DNA of 51,998 nt from an uncultured Atopobiaceae bacterium (lineage in GTDB: Bacteria; Actinomycetota; Coriobacteriia; Coriobacteriales; Atopobiaceae): contig CANQOF010000013.1 in NCBI GenBank assembly GCA_947625405.1, positions 1 to 51,998 on the forward strand. The letters are read 5' to 3'. Shown piece by piece: positions 32,650 to 39,009 of this stretch. Positions within the stretch are counted from its first letter, which is position 1; each line of letters starts with the position of its first letter. The notes under the pieces were generated by a model. That model saw nothing but the letters and a program-made list of their open reading frames with translations. It had not been told where the DNA came from and ran no database searches. A program made the position numbers and the translations under genes.

Positions 32650-33045
32650 ATGAACGAGAACATGAAGGCCTTCTACGAGGCCGTTTCGGAAGACAAGAAC
32701 CTTCAGGCGGAGCTCACGGCCGTCACCGAGGGCGTGAACCTCGAGGATGTCTCCGAGGAGGAGGCCCGTGCCGCCATGGCCGAGGCCGTCGCCGCCTTCG
32801 CCGCTGCGCACGAGCTCGACCTCACCGCCGAGGACATCCTCGCGGCCGACGAGGCGCCCGAGGGCGAGCTCTCCGAGTCCGAGCTTGATGTCGTGGCCGG
32901 CGGCATAACGAAGACCGGTTGCGCGTGCGTCGTCATTGGCGCCGTGAAGGGCTGCGGCTGCTTCATCGGCGGCGGCGGCAAGGATATGGGCTTGGACATG
33001 CAGTTTCTCCCTGGTTGTATCGTGGCCGGCGACGGATTAGCGTAG
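32650..33045 (+). CDS. Nif11-like leader precursor peptide 3, Cys-rich core
   Basis: The 131-residue paralogue has leader MNENMKAFYEAVSEDKNLQA and ends the leader with SESELDVVAGG. The core ITKTGCACVVIGAVKGCGCF has the CxC-x8-CxC signature, followed by a glycine run (IGGGGKDMG) and a final Cys in LPGCIVAG. CGAAAGGAAGATCC precedes the ATG. It has its own promoter-like leader and a strong terminator at 33069, so it is transcribed alone. Confidence 0.85.
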   Translation: MNENMKAFYEAVSEDKNLQAELTAVTEGVNLEDVSEEEARAAMAEAVAAFAAAHELDLTAEDILAADEAPEGELSESELDVVAGGITKTGCACVVIGAVKGCGCFIGGGGKDMGLDMQFLPGCIVAGDGLA

Positions 33046-33068
33046 ACCGCGCTTTGTTGCGCACGCAG

Positions 33069-33117
33069 AAGGCCCCACTGGGCCTCCGCACGAGGAGGCC
33101 AAGTGGGGCCTTTTTTT
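33069..33117 (+). terminator. Intrinsic terminator of precursor gene 3
   Basis: A stem of about 18 bp (AAGGCCCCACTGGGCCTCC with GGAGGCCAAGTGGGGCCTT, one mismatch) is followed by seven T residues. Confidence 0.92.
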
Positions 33118-33274
33118 GCGTTTGGCAGGGGCGAGGGGGCCGCGCCTGTGGACATTCTGTGTGCCGCCACACCGGCCAACGGCACATTCCACGCGCGAAT
33201 GACGCGGACGCGCACACGAATCGACCTCCCCGCACGCCTTTCACGGTTTACGTCAAACAAGGGCATCTAGCTGG

Positions 33275-33282
33275 GGATAATC
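33275..33282 (+). promoter_or_regulatory. Conserved GGATAATC element of precursor gene 4
   Basis: GGATAATC starts 44 nt before the ATG. The region between (GACGCC ... CAAGCGAAAGGA) also resembles the leaders of precursor genes 3 and 5. Confidence 0.6.
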
Positions 33283-33318
33283 GACGCCAATACCCGCGGT
33301 CAAGCGAAAGGACGACCG

Positions 33319-33684
33319 ATGAGAGAGAACGTGTCCAAGTTCTACGAGGTCGTGTCGGCAGACGACGCGCTTCAAGCTGAGCTCGTCGCCGTCACCGAGG
33401 GCGTGGCCCTCGAGGGCCTCTCCGAGAAGGAGGCGCGCGAGGCCATGGCAGAGGCCGTGGCGTCTTTCGCGGCGGCCCACGAGCTCGACCTTGCCGCCGA
33501 GGACATCCTCGCGGCCGATGAGAAGGCCCCTGAAGGTGAGCTCTCCGAGGCGGAGCTCGCGGGCGTTTCGGGCGGAGGCCGCTGCGCGTGCGTCATCATC
33601 GGCGCCGTGAAGGGCTGCGGCTGCGTGGTCGTCGGGGGCGCGAAGAGGGAAAGCGTGAAGTGGACCTGCGGCGTCATTGGCTAG
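33319..33684 (+). CDS. Nif11-like leader precursor peptide 4, Cys-rich core
   Basis: The 121-residue paralogue has leader MRENVSKFYEVVSADDALQA and SEAELAGVSGG before the core. The core GRCACVIIGAVKGCGCVVVG carries CxC-x8-CxC, then KRESVKWTCGVIG with the fifth Cys. Its central block is identical to precursor 3 over VIGAVKGCGC, showing recent duplication or strong selection on this part. The ATG follows CGAAAGGACGACCG. The tail is shorter than in the others. Confidence 0.85.
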   Translation: MRENVSKFYEVVSADDALQAELVAVTEGVALEGLSEKEAREAMAEAVASFAAAHELDLAAEDILAADEKAPEGELSEAELAGVSGGGRCACVIIGAVKGCGCVVVGGAKRESVKWTCGVIG

Positions 33685-33697
33685 TGAGCACGCGCGA

Positions 33698-33819
33698 ATG
33701 ATGTGTGGTGGTGCACGAAAGCGCGCTTGCATTGCATGACCGGTGCCTTGCGACGAATGCGGAAGCATGTGGGGGAAATAATCACCCTCGGGATCCGCAC
33801 CCAAGCGAAAGGAAGATCC
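33698..33819 (+). promoter_or_regulatory. Promoter and 5' leader of precursor gene 5
   Basis: This is the duplicate of 32530-32649. The octamer is AAATAATC at 33776, again 44 nt before the ATG. The GCGCAC-GAAA-GTGCGC hairpin is degraded here. Confidence 0.6.
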
Positions 33820-34179
33820 ATGAACGAGAAGGTGACCAAGTTCTACGAGGCAATCTCTGCGGATGGCGCGCTGAGGGACGAGCTCCAGGCCGTGACCGAT
33901 GGCATCGAGCTCCACGTGGAGGTCGAGGGCCAGGCAGATCTGGCAAAGGCCATCGCCGCCTTCGCCACCGCGCACGGATTCGACCTCGCCCCGGACGACC
34001 TCCTCGTCGAGCCGGCCTCAGAGGGCGAGCTCTCGGAAGACGAGCTTGCCGTCGTGGCGGGCGGCTGGGTGCACGATTACGGATTTGGCATCGAGGAGTG
34101 CGATTGTCCCACCACTGGAAACGGCATCTTCACGCCGAAGCTTGAGCCTGGACAGTGCGCTCCTTGGGGGCGGTCGTAA
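33820..34179 (+). CDS. Nif11-like leader precursor peptide 5, divergent core
   Basis: The 119-residue paralogue keeps the Nif11-type start (MNEKVTKFYEAISADGALRD) and the SEDELAVVAGG cut site. Its leader middle differs (IELHVEVEGQADLAKA). The core is unrelated to the others: WVHDYGFGIEECDCPTTGNG then a Pro-rich tail with one more Cys (GQCAPWGRS), three Cys in total. Its upstream region is nearly the same as that of precursor 3, so promoter and leader seem to have been combined with a different core. The terminator at 34286 follows. Confidence 0.82.
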   Translation: MNEKVTKFYEAISADGALRDELQAVTDGIELHVEVEGQADLAKAIAAFATAHGFDLAPDDLLVEPASEGELSEDELAVVAGGWVHDYGFGIEECDCPTTGNGIFTPKLEPGQCAPWGRS

Positions 34180-34285
34180 TGTGAAAACTACCTCGCGTCT
34201 CCTGTCGCAGGAGACGGCTGCGCCGAAGCGGGCGAGAGGGATTTGCCCGGATGGCGAGGCGCGAGGGGACATAGGGGAACCCGAA

Positions 34286-34317
34286 GGGGCGCCGGCACGC
34301 GAGCCGGCGCCCCTTTT
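34286..34317 (+). terminator. Intrinsic terminator after the precursor cluster
   Basis: A perfect 11-bp stem GGGGCGCCGGC / GCCGGCGCCCC with a 6-nt loop is followed by TTTT. Confidence 0.85.
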
Positions 34318-34432
34318 CTCGTATGAATTCCATGGTGATGCCCGTGGAGGGGTACACTCCGTGGCAGCGGCACCCGCTGGTTGTGAGTACTGGGCGGGCG
34401 GCGCGGTGAGCGAAGAGGGCGTCTAGTTGCTG

Positions 34433-34558
34433 CTAGCGCCCTCTCCTTGTAAACCGACCGTGCGTCCGTGCAGCTTGGAGCCAATGCCAGAGCCTTTCGG
34501 CAATGGCCATGACGTTCGCCACGATTGCGTAAATCGCAGACAGGGCATGGAGATCCAT
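34433..34558 (-). CDS. Candidate 41-residue membrane peptide
   Basis: On the minus strand GAGAGGGGGTGAGACGCCT precedes an ATG at 34558, an unusually good ribosome site. The frame encodes MDLHALSAIYAIVANVMAIA, then ERLWHWLQAARTHGRFTRRG and a final Arg. This is one hydrophobic helix with a Trp-containing boundary and a basic tail. The shape is that of small type I toxin or membrane-regulator peptides, but I cannot place it in a family. The neighbourhood has other toxin-antitoxin material. It may also be a chance frame. Confidence 0.4.
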   Translation of the reverse strand: MDLHALSAIYAIVANVMAIAERLWHWLQAARTHGRFTRRGR

Positions 34559-34837
34559 AGGCGTCTCACCCCCTCTCGGAGATGCGCCGCCCGCATGCAC
34601 GGATGCCGCTACCAGCTTTGAATTCTACTGGTGCCGATTGTGTAGCGAGTACGTCCGACTTCTGTGCTTTTCGCGGTACGTGCGCCGATGGAAGTCATTC
34701 GCGCATGGAGTAGCCGTTTTCGGCATGAGCCGTCCTTCTTTGCTTGGGGGTGAGACGTGTAGGGGTATTTTGCGGATAATATGTATTGCAGATGGCATTA
34801 CATTTACAGGAGCTTCTCATTGAGAGGATAGACCGAG
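34559..34837. other. AT-richer gap before the orphan antitoxin gene
   Basis: No further gene is seen. The segment 34760-34800 is AT-rich for this genome and contains GGATAATATGTATTG, a plausible -10 region for the antitoxin gene. The lower GC suggests acquired DNA. Confidence 0.35.
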
Positions 34838-35146
34838 ATGAAGACCGCAAGCGTGACGGTGCGCATCGAACCGGAGATCAAGCAACAGGCGGAAGCGGTG
34901 CTCGATCAGATCGGACTTCCGGTCTCGGTCCTCATCGACACCCTCTACCGGCAAATCATCATGACGGGCGGCGTGCCCTATTCGCTCACCGTGCCTAGGA
35001 TTTCCATGCGCGACGTCCTCACCGACGAGCAATTCGACGCAATGATGCGGCAAGGCATTGGGCAGGCACTGGCAGGTGACGGACGCCCGATTGACGAAGC
35101 GTTCCGAAGAGACCAGCTTTCGGCCTTGAGTGGTTTGATGGACTAG
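34838..35146 (+). CDS. RelB/DinJ-family antitoxin, no toxin partner adjacent
   Basis: The 102-residue protein begins MKTASVTVRIEPEIKQQAEA and continues VLDQIGLPVSVLIDTLYRQI. This is the ribbon-helix-helix DNA-binding and dimerisation pattern of RelB/DinJ antitoxins. These normally precede a YafQ/RelE mRNA interferase, but here only a non-coding repeat follows. It is either an orphan left after loss of the toxin or a stand-alone regulator. A ribosome site TTGAGAGGATAGACCGAG is plausible. Confidence 0.8.
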   Translation: MKTASVTVRIEPEIKQQAEAVLDQIGLPVSVLIDTLYRQIIMTGGVPYSLTVPRISMRDVLTDEQFDAMMRQGIGQALAGDGRPIDEAFRRDQLSALSGLMD

Positions 35147-35180
35147 AGCAGTGCGGCGCACAGGGTGCCAACACACAAGC

Positions 35181-35435
35181 CATTACCCTTTTTCGTGGTG
35201 TGCCTGCCGCGCAGGGATCTCCGCCGCCTTCGAAGCACTGTAGGGCTCTCCGCCGCCCGCTCTTATGGCGGATTCGCGTCACCTAGCCCCTTCCGCCGCC
35301 CGTTTCGTGGCACGGAGACCTCTCGGCCGCCCGCATGAGGCTCATTTGCGCGGCAGTGGGGCCTACACGGCCAATCCGCCGGGCAGCCGAGGGGCCTACG
35401 CGGTGAAAAAGGCGGCCGAGACGCCTAGACGGCGA
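35181..35435. repeat. 255-bp direct repeat, copy 1 (GCCGCCC family)
   Basis: This aligns without gaps to 37401-37655 (constant offset 2220, roughly 80% identity by eye). Inside, GCCGCC-containing units (such as CTCTCCGCCGCCCG) occur at 35223, 35252, 35295 and 35326 in one orientation. Inverted units (GGGCAGCCGAGGGGCCTAC) follow after a centre near ATGAGGCTCAT. One spacer has CGTGGCACGGAG. It runs to within the 3' end of the tetR-like gene. Confidence 0.85.
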
Positions 35436-36057
35436 CGGATGCCAGCAAATTCTTGACGAAGCGGGCGGTGAGCTCGGAGATGGACATGAAGACGTAGTCC
35501 ACGCCCGCGCCCTCCATCGCCTCGCGCTGCTTCTTCTTGACGAAGGTGTAGGGGTAGATGCCGAACATGAACGGGAAGAAGCCGTAGATGAAGTCCTCGC
35601 GGGCCTCGCCGTCCATCTGCGGGAAGAACTTGGCCAGGCAGGCGCCCATCGCGTCCATGGAGCGGCCGTAGGAGACCTTGAAGCTCGTGAGCTCCTCGAG
35701 GCGGCTGTTGCTCTCCATGTCGTAGTGGTTCATGGACATGATCTTGAGGAGCTGCCAGCGCTTGGACAGACCCTCGCCTATCGCTTGGGCGAACTTGTCG
35801 ATGGAGAGCGCCTCGTTCGAATTCCGCAGCTCGAAGAGGGAGGCGGACCAGAGGTCGTACTCGCGCTTAAGCAGCCCGAGGAAGATCTCCTCCTTGGTGT
35901 GGAAGTAGTTGTAGACCGACGCGCGGGAGAGGCTCGTCATGTCGGCGATGTCCTTCACGGTGATGTCCTTGAAGTCCACCGTCCGATAGAGCTCCTCGCA
36001 GGCGTTCAGGATCTCCTCCCGACGCGCCTCGACGAACGCTTCCGTCACCTTCGGCAT
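35425..36057 (-). CDS. TetR-family transcriptional regulator
   Basis: The 210-residue protein has the TetR N-terminal DNA-binding domain: helix start EEILNACEELYRTVDFKDIT, then VKDIADMTSLSRASVYNYFH (helix-turn-helix) and TKEEIFLGLL. The C-terminal ligand domain is not recognisable beyond helices. It lies 28 bp downstream of an aldo-keto reductase on the same strand and probably controls that gene and itself through the paired TGACA-N3-TGTCA sites at 37278-37325. Its last codons overlap the start of the 255-bp repeat, so the repeat inserted close to or provided the end of this gene. Confidence 0.9.
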   Translation of the reverse strand: MPKVTEAFVEARREEILNACEELYRTVDFKDITVKDIADMTSLSRASVYNYFHTKEEIFLGLLKREYDLWSASLFELRNSNEALSIDKFAQAIGEGLSKRWQLLKIMSMNHYDMESNSRLEELTSFKVSYGRSMDAMGACLAKFFPQMDGEAREDFIYGFFPFMFGIYPYTFVKKKQREAMEGAGVDYVFMSISELTARFVKNLLASVAV

Positions 36058-36084
36058 GGCTATCCCGCGGGGTCGTCTCGGGCT

Positions 36085-37071
36085 TTAATGGTTCTGCGCC
36101 ATGACGCCCACGAGGGCGTGGGGCACGTAGGGTTCCTCGAGGTAGGCGATCTGCTCGTCCGTGAGGTGGACGTCGAGCGCCGCCACGGTCGAGGCCACGC
36201 GATCGGGACGCGTCATGCCCACCACCGGCGCCGCCACCTTCGTGAGGAGCCAGGAGAGCGAGACGTCGGCCATGGTCACGCCGAGCTCCTCCGCCACGTC
36301 GTGGACGCGGTTGATGATGACGGCGTCCTCCTCGGCGGTGGCGTCGTACTTGCCCTTGGCGAAGGTGTCGGTAGCCATGCGCTTGGACTGCTCGGCGCCG
36401 GGAAGGCGCGTGAGGCGTCCGGAGGCAAGGGCGGAGTAGGGCGTCATGGAGACGTCGTAGGCGCGGCAGTAGGGCGCCATCTCGCGTTCCTCCTCGCGGA
36501 AGAGCAGGTTGTAGTGGCCTTGGATCGAGTCGAGGCGATGGAGCCCCTCGTAGGCGGCCACGTCGTTCAGGTGCGCGAGCTGCCAGGCAAAGCAGTTGGA
36601 GATGCCGATGGCACGGGCTCGCCCCTCGTCGACGAGCTCGCTCATGGCGCGAAGGATCGTCTCCATGTCGCATCCGTAGTCCCACATATGGCAGATGTAG
36701 AGGTCGACGTAGTCCATGCCGAGGCGCTTGAGGGATTCCTCGAAACACCTACGCACGTGGCCGCGCTCGTCGACGCCGGCCTCCTTCTCCTCGGGCGTGC
36801 GGGTACCGAACTTCGTCGCCACCTGCACGTTGGCTCGGTCGGTGAGTGCGCGGAGCGCCTGGCCGAGGTAGCGCTCGGAGGTGCCGCCGTTATAGCCATG
36901 GGCCGTGTCGAAGAAGGTGATGCCGGCCTCGAGTCCGGCCTTCACCACGGCCTCGGTCTCCTCGGCGCCGATCACCCACTTGTGGATGCCGAGGGGCTCG
37001 CCGAACCCCATGGCCCCCATGCAGATACGGCTGACGGTGACGTCCGAGCGCCCGAGCTTCGTGTATTCCAT
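36085..37071 (-). CDS. Aldo/keto reductase
   Basis: This 328-residue NAD(P)H-dependent oxidoreductase has the AKR fold. Catalytic residues are visible: Asp and Tyr in FFDTAHGYNGGTSE, Lys in VQVATKFG, and His in LYICHMWDYG. The C-terminal cofactor-binding segment VVGMTRPDRVASTVAAL replaces the usual GASS/R pattern. The start MEYTKLGRSDV at 37071 has AGAGGGAGATCGAC before it; a longer start at 37101 would add MASLNQREID with no good site. It would reduce a small aldehyde or ketone. It is probably co-transcribed with the TetR gene below it. Confidence 0.9.
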   Translation of the reverse strand: MEYTKLGRSDVTVSRICMGAMGFGEPLGIHKWVIGAEETEAVVKAGLEAGITFFDTAHGYNGGTSERYLGQALRALTDRANVQVATKFGTRTPEEKEAGVDERGHVRRCFEESLKRLGMDYVDLYICHMWDYGCDMETILRAMSELVDEGRARAIGISNCFAWQLAHLNDVAAYEGLHRLDSIQGHYNLLFREEEREMAPYCRAYDVSMTPYSALASGRLTRLPGAEQSKRMATDTFAKGKYDATAEEDAVIINRVHDVAEELGVTMADVSLSWLLTKVAAPVVGMTRPDRVASTVAALDVHLTDEQIAYLEEPYVPHALVGVMAQNH

Positions 37072-37134
37072 GTCGATCTCCCTCTGGTTAAGTGATGCCA
37101 TTCCGCCTTGTGGACTTGCCGATGCCGAGGCCGA

Positions 37135-37230
37135 TCAGGCGCCGAGGGCCATGCCCGCCATGACGGCCGTGCCCATCCACGTCGCGCGCCGGAGGAATTC
37201 CCTTCTTGCCATCGCCTCTTCGTCGCGCAT
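37135..37230 (-). pseudogene. Truncated Tat signal peptide ORF
   Basis: GGAGGGCGTGAGC precedes an ATG at 37230. The 31-residue frame MRDEEAMARREFLRRATWMG continues into TAVMAGMALGA and then stops. It has the twin-arginine motif (RREFLRR), a hydrophobic core and no mature protein. This looks like the remnant of a Tat-exported enzyme gene, of which the rest was deleted up to the aldo-keto reductase. It could instead act as a translated leader for the operon. Confidence 0.6.
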
Positions 37231-37277
37231 GCTCACGCCCTCCAAGAATCCGAGCCTCCGTTGCCATCCCAATGAAA

Positions 37278-37325
37278 CTGACAATGTGTCAGCTATGATG
37301 GTGCCATTATGCTGACACCGTGTCA
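37278..37325. promoter_or_regulatory. Two palindromic operators, probable TetR-family binding sites
   Basis: CTGACA-ATG-TGTCAG (37278-37292) and TGACA-CCG-TGTCA (37313-37325) are two near-identical dyads with centres 34 bp apart, just upstream of the truncated Tat ORF and aldo-keto reductase. A TTGACA on the minus strand (37322-37327) overlaps the outer site and could be a -35 box. The TetR gene is the last gene of the same unit. Confidence 0.75.
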
Positions 37326-37400
37326 ACTCATCGGAAGGCCACTGCGATCGCGTTCTCCCCAACCTGGAGAGAACTCTGAAACGGTTTTTCGCAATTGCGT

Positions 37401-37655
37401 CGGCACCCTCTTTCGCGGTGTGCTTACCGCGTAGGTTTCTCTGCCGCCCTTTCATCACTGTAGGGCTCTCTGCCGCCTGCTCATTTGGCGAATTCGCGCC
37501 GCTTAGCCTCTTCCGTCGTCCGTTTTGTGGCACGGAGATCCCTCGGCCGCCCGCACGGCGCCCATTTGGGCGGCTGAGGAGCCTGCGGGGCAAATCCGCC
37601 GGGCGGCTGAGAGGCCTACGCGGTGAAAAGGGCGGCCGAGATGCCTCGACGGCAT
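37401..37655. repeat. 255-bp direct repeat, copy 2 (GCCGCCC family)
   Basis: This is the direct partner of 35181-35435. The two copies enclose the TetR, aldo-keto reductase and Tat-relic genes. No ORF is carried. Confidence 0.85.
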
Positions 37656-37689
37656 GTACGGGGGCGATGAGAGCCGCCGGTATCCGGGT

Positions 37690-37893
37690 TTATGTGAACG
37701 CCACCCGCTTGCCCTCGGCCATGCATTGGCTGAGGTAGAGGTTGATGAGGCTCTGGTAGGGTATGCCCGTCTCCGCCGCCATGGCCTTGAAATACTCGAT
37801 GACGGGCACGTCGAGGCGGATCGTCACCGGCTTCTTCTCCGTGTGCGCATAGGGGTTCGGCCGAGACTCGCTGAAGTCATATTCATCACGCAT
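37690..37893 (-). CDS. brnA: BrnA-family antitoxin
   Basis: The 67-residue protein MRDEYDFSESRPNPYAHTEK then KPVTIRLDVPVIEYFKAMAA matches the BrnA antitoxin pattern. The family has an N-terminal 'DFS...NPY' segment and a ribbon-helix-helix DNA-binding domain ending in a short tail (LINLYLSQCMAEGKR). The ATG lies 8 nt before the end of the toxin gene, and the order toxin-then-antitoxin is typical of brnTA. The complex normally represses its own promoter. Confidence 0.9.
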   Translation of the reverse strand: MRDEYDFSESRPNPYAHTEKKPVTIRLDVPVIEYFKAMAAETGIPYQSLINLYLSQCMAEGKRVAFT

Positions 37894-38173
37894 GCCGATA
37901 CCTCCAATACGTTGCTTCCTCACGCGGCGTCGCCCTACGAGCGGAAATGATGCGGATGGTTCCCCCATCCCCGCGAAGGCAGTGGCATACGACGAGCACG
38001 CGAGCGAGGAGGCTGAGCCCGATGAGCACGAAACGCTCTTCGTCCTTCGAATGGTCGGGATCTTCGATGATGCGTGCTTCAGAGTCATAGAAGGCCGTTG
38101 ACGCCTCATCAAAGCTCACTCCATGCTTCTTCAGGTTGGAGTGCGCTTTCGTTTCATCCCATTCGAAGTCCAA
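37886..38173 (-). CDS. brnT: BrnT-family ribonuclease toxin, TTG start
   Basis: BrnT is a RelE-fold ribonuclease that cleaves RNA and arrests growth until neutralised by BrnA. The product begins DFEWDETKAHSNLKKHGVSF (after the initiator) and contains RFVLIGLSLLARVLVVCH and IRIISARRATPREEATY, the family core. I place the start at TTG (38173), because AGAAAGGAG lies 8 nt upstream of it and inside the longer possible frame from 38209. This gives 95 residues, the usual BrnT length. A slightly acidic N-terminal half and basic C-terminus fit a toxin. Confidence 0.9.
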   Translation of the reverse strand: MDFEWDETKAHSNLKKHGVSFDEASTAFYDSEARIIEDPDHSKDEERFVLIGLSLLARVLVVCHCLRGDGGTIRIISARRATPREEATYWRYRHA

Positions 38174-38299
38174 GCTTCGCGCTCCTTTCTGCTGTACGTA
38201 TGTTAGCAATATTCGTTGGCATTACCTTGAGTCGGAATGGCAACTCTGAGAGGCCTCGCCGGCATGTACGGAGACAATGCGCTCCGCCTCGGTGGCCCT

Positions 38300-38371
38300 G
38301 CGGACGAACACTTCTTGAAGTACGCCATCTGCGGAAACCATCTCGCAGAATTTGCTGACTTTCTCGTTCGT
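38300..38371 (-). pseudogene. Decayed sixth Nif11-like leader (5' fragment)
   Basis: On the minus strand the frame reads (T)NEKVSKFCEMVSADGVLQE, matching the first 20 residues of the five intact precursors. The ATG has become ACG at 38371-38369, and homology stops soon after. Upstream sequence (CGCGAAGGGACGG and an ACAATT about 40 nt before) also resembles their leaders. No double glycine or Cys-rich core remains. Confidence 0.7.
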
Positions 38372-38439
38372 CAGCCGTCCCTTCGCGAGCTTCGGAATCG
38401 GCGCCAATTGTGCGCACCATCCTCCGAAAGGAGGCCTCG

Positions 38440-38641
38440 ATGGCCAACGGAGCACGCACACGCACGCTCATGTCAATCAATCCCGCGTTCAAGCCGACTA
38501 TCTCATGTCACCAAACCGTACTTGTCCACCGCAGTCCCGATTCACCAACACATTTTGTCCGTCAACTCCCATATCGCCGCGTTCGAAGAAGAAGGCGACT
38601 ACAAGGCACCTGCGGGCATCCCCGCCAACGAAAGCAGCTAG
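38440..38641 (+). pseudogene. Possible frameshifted small antitoxin-like ORF
   Basis: GAAAGGAGGCCTCG precedes an ATG at 38440 (MANGARTRTLMSINPAF...). The sensible sequence then seems to move to another frame ending FEEEGDYKAPAGIPANESS. The strong ribosome site and the ending suggest a broken small gene, perhaps an antitoxin. This is weak evidence. Confidence 0.25.
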
Positions 38642-38669
38642 ATGGAATATAGCCATCTAGCTGCTGTTT
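38636..38669. terminator. Hairpin downstream of tRNA-Lys
   Basis: GCAGCTAGATGG / CCATCTAGCTGC forms a 12-bp stem. The plus side is followed by TGTTTTG. It could end transcription from either side. Confidence 0.6.
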
Positions 38670-38673
38670 TGTC

Positions 38674-38749
<76 letters not shown>

Positions 38750-38768
38750 GTATGTGGGTGCTCCAGGA

Positions 38769-38845
38769 TGGGGTGGGCGAAGGGGCTCGAACCCTCGACC
38801 TACGGAGCCACAGTCCGTCGCTCTGCCAACTGAGCTACACCCACC
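38769..38845 (-). tRNA. tRNA-His (anticodon GTG), CCA encoded
   Basis: The anticodon loop CTGTGGC gives GTG. There is an extra 5' G (G-1) opposite C73, the histidine identity pair. Acceptor GTGGGTG / CGCCCAC and the D- and T-arms are intact, and CCA is encoded. It lies 19 bp from tRNA-Lys on the same strand and they are likely co-transcribed. Confidence 0.95.
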
Positions 38846-39009
38846 ATATGGAGCGTTGGTGCTCGGATATTGTCGCTATTCGAGCCACCGAGCGCAAGTG
38901 AACCGGCGGATGGAATGGAGAGTTCACAGAACTCCGCGCCCTCGCGGTGCGACAATGGCGTGGATACGCGCAATGGCAGAGCAGAGACAGAGCAGAGAAG
39001 GAGTGCATG

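Noticed and set aside
35181-37655. Insertion sequence with terminal repeats
   Set aside because: The repeats are direct, 255 bp long and internally palindromic, and no transposase lies between them.
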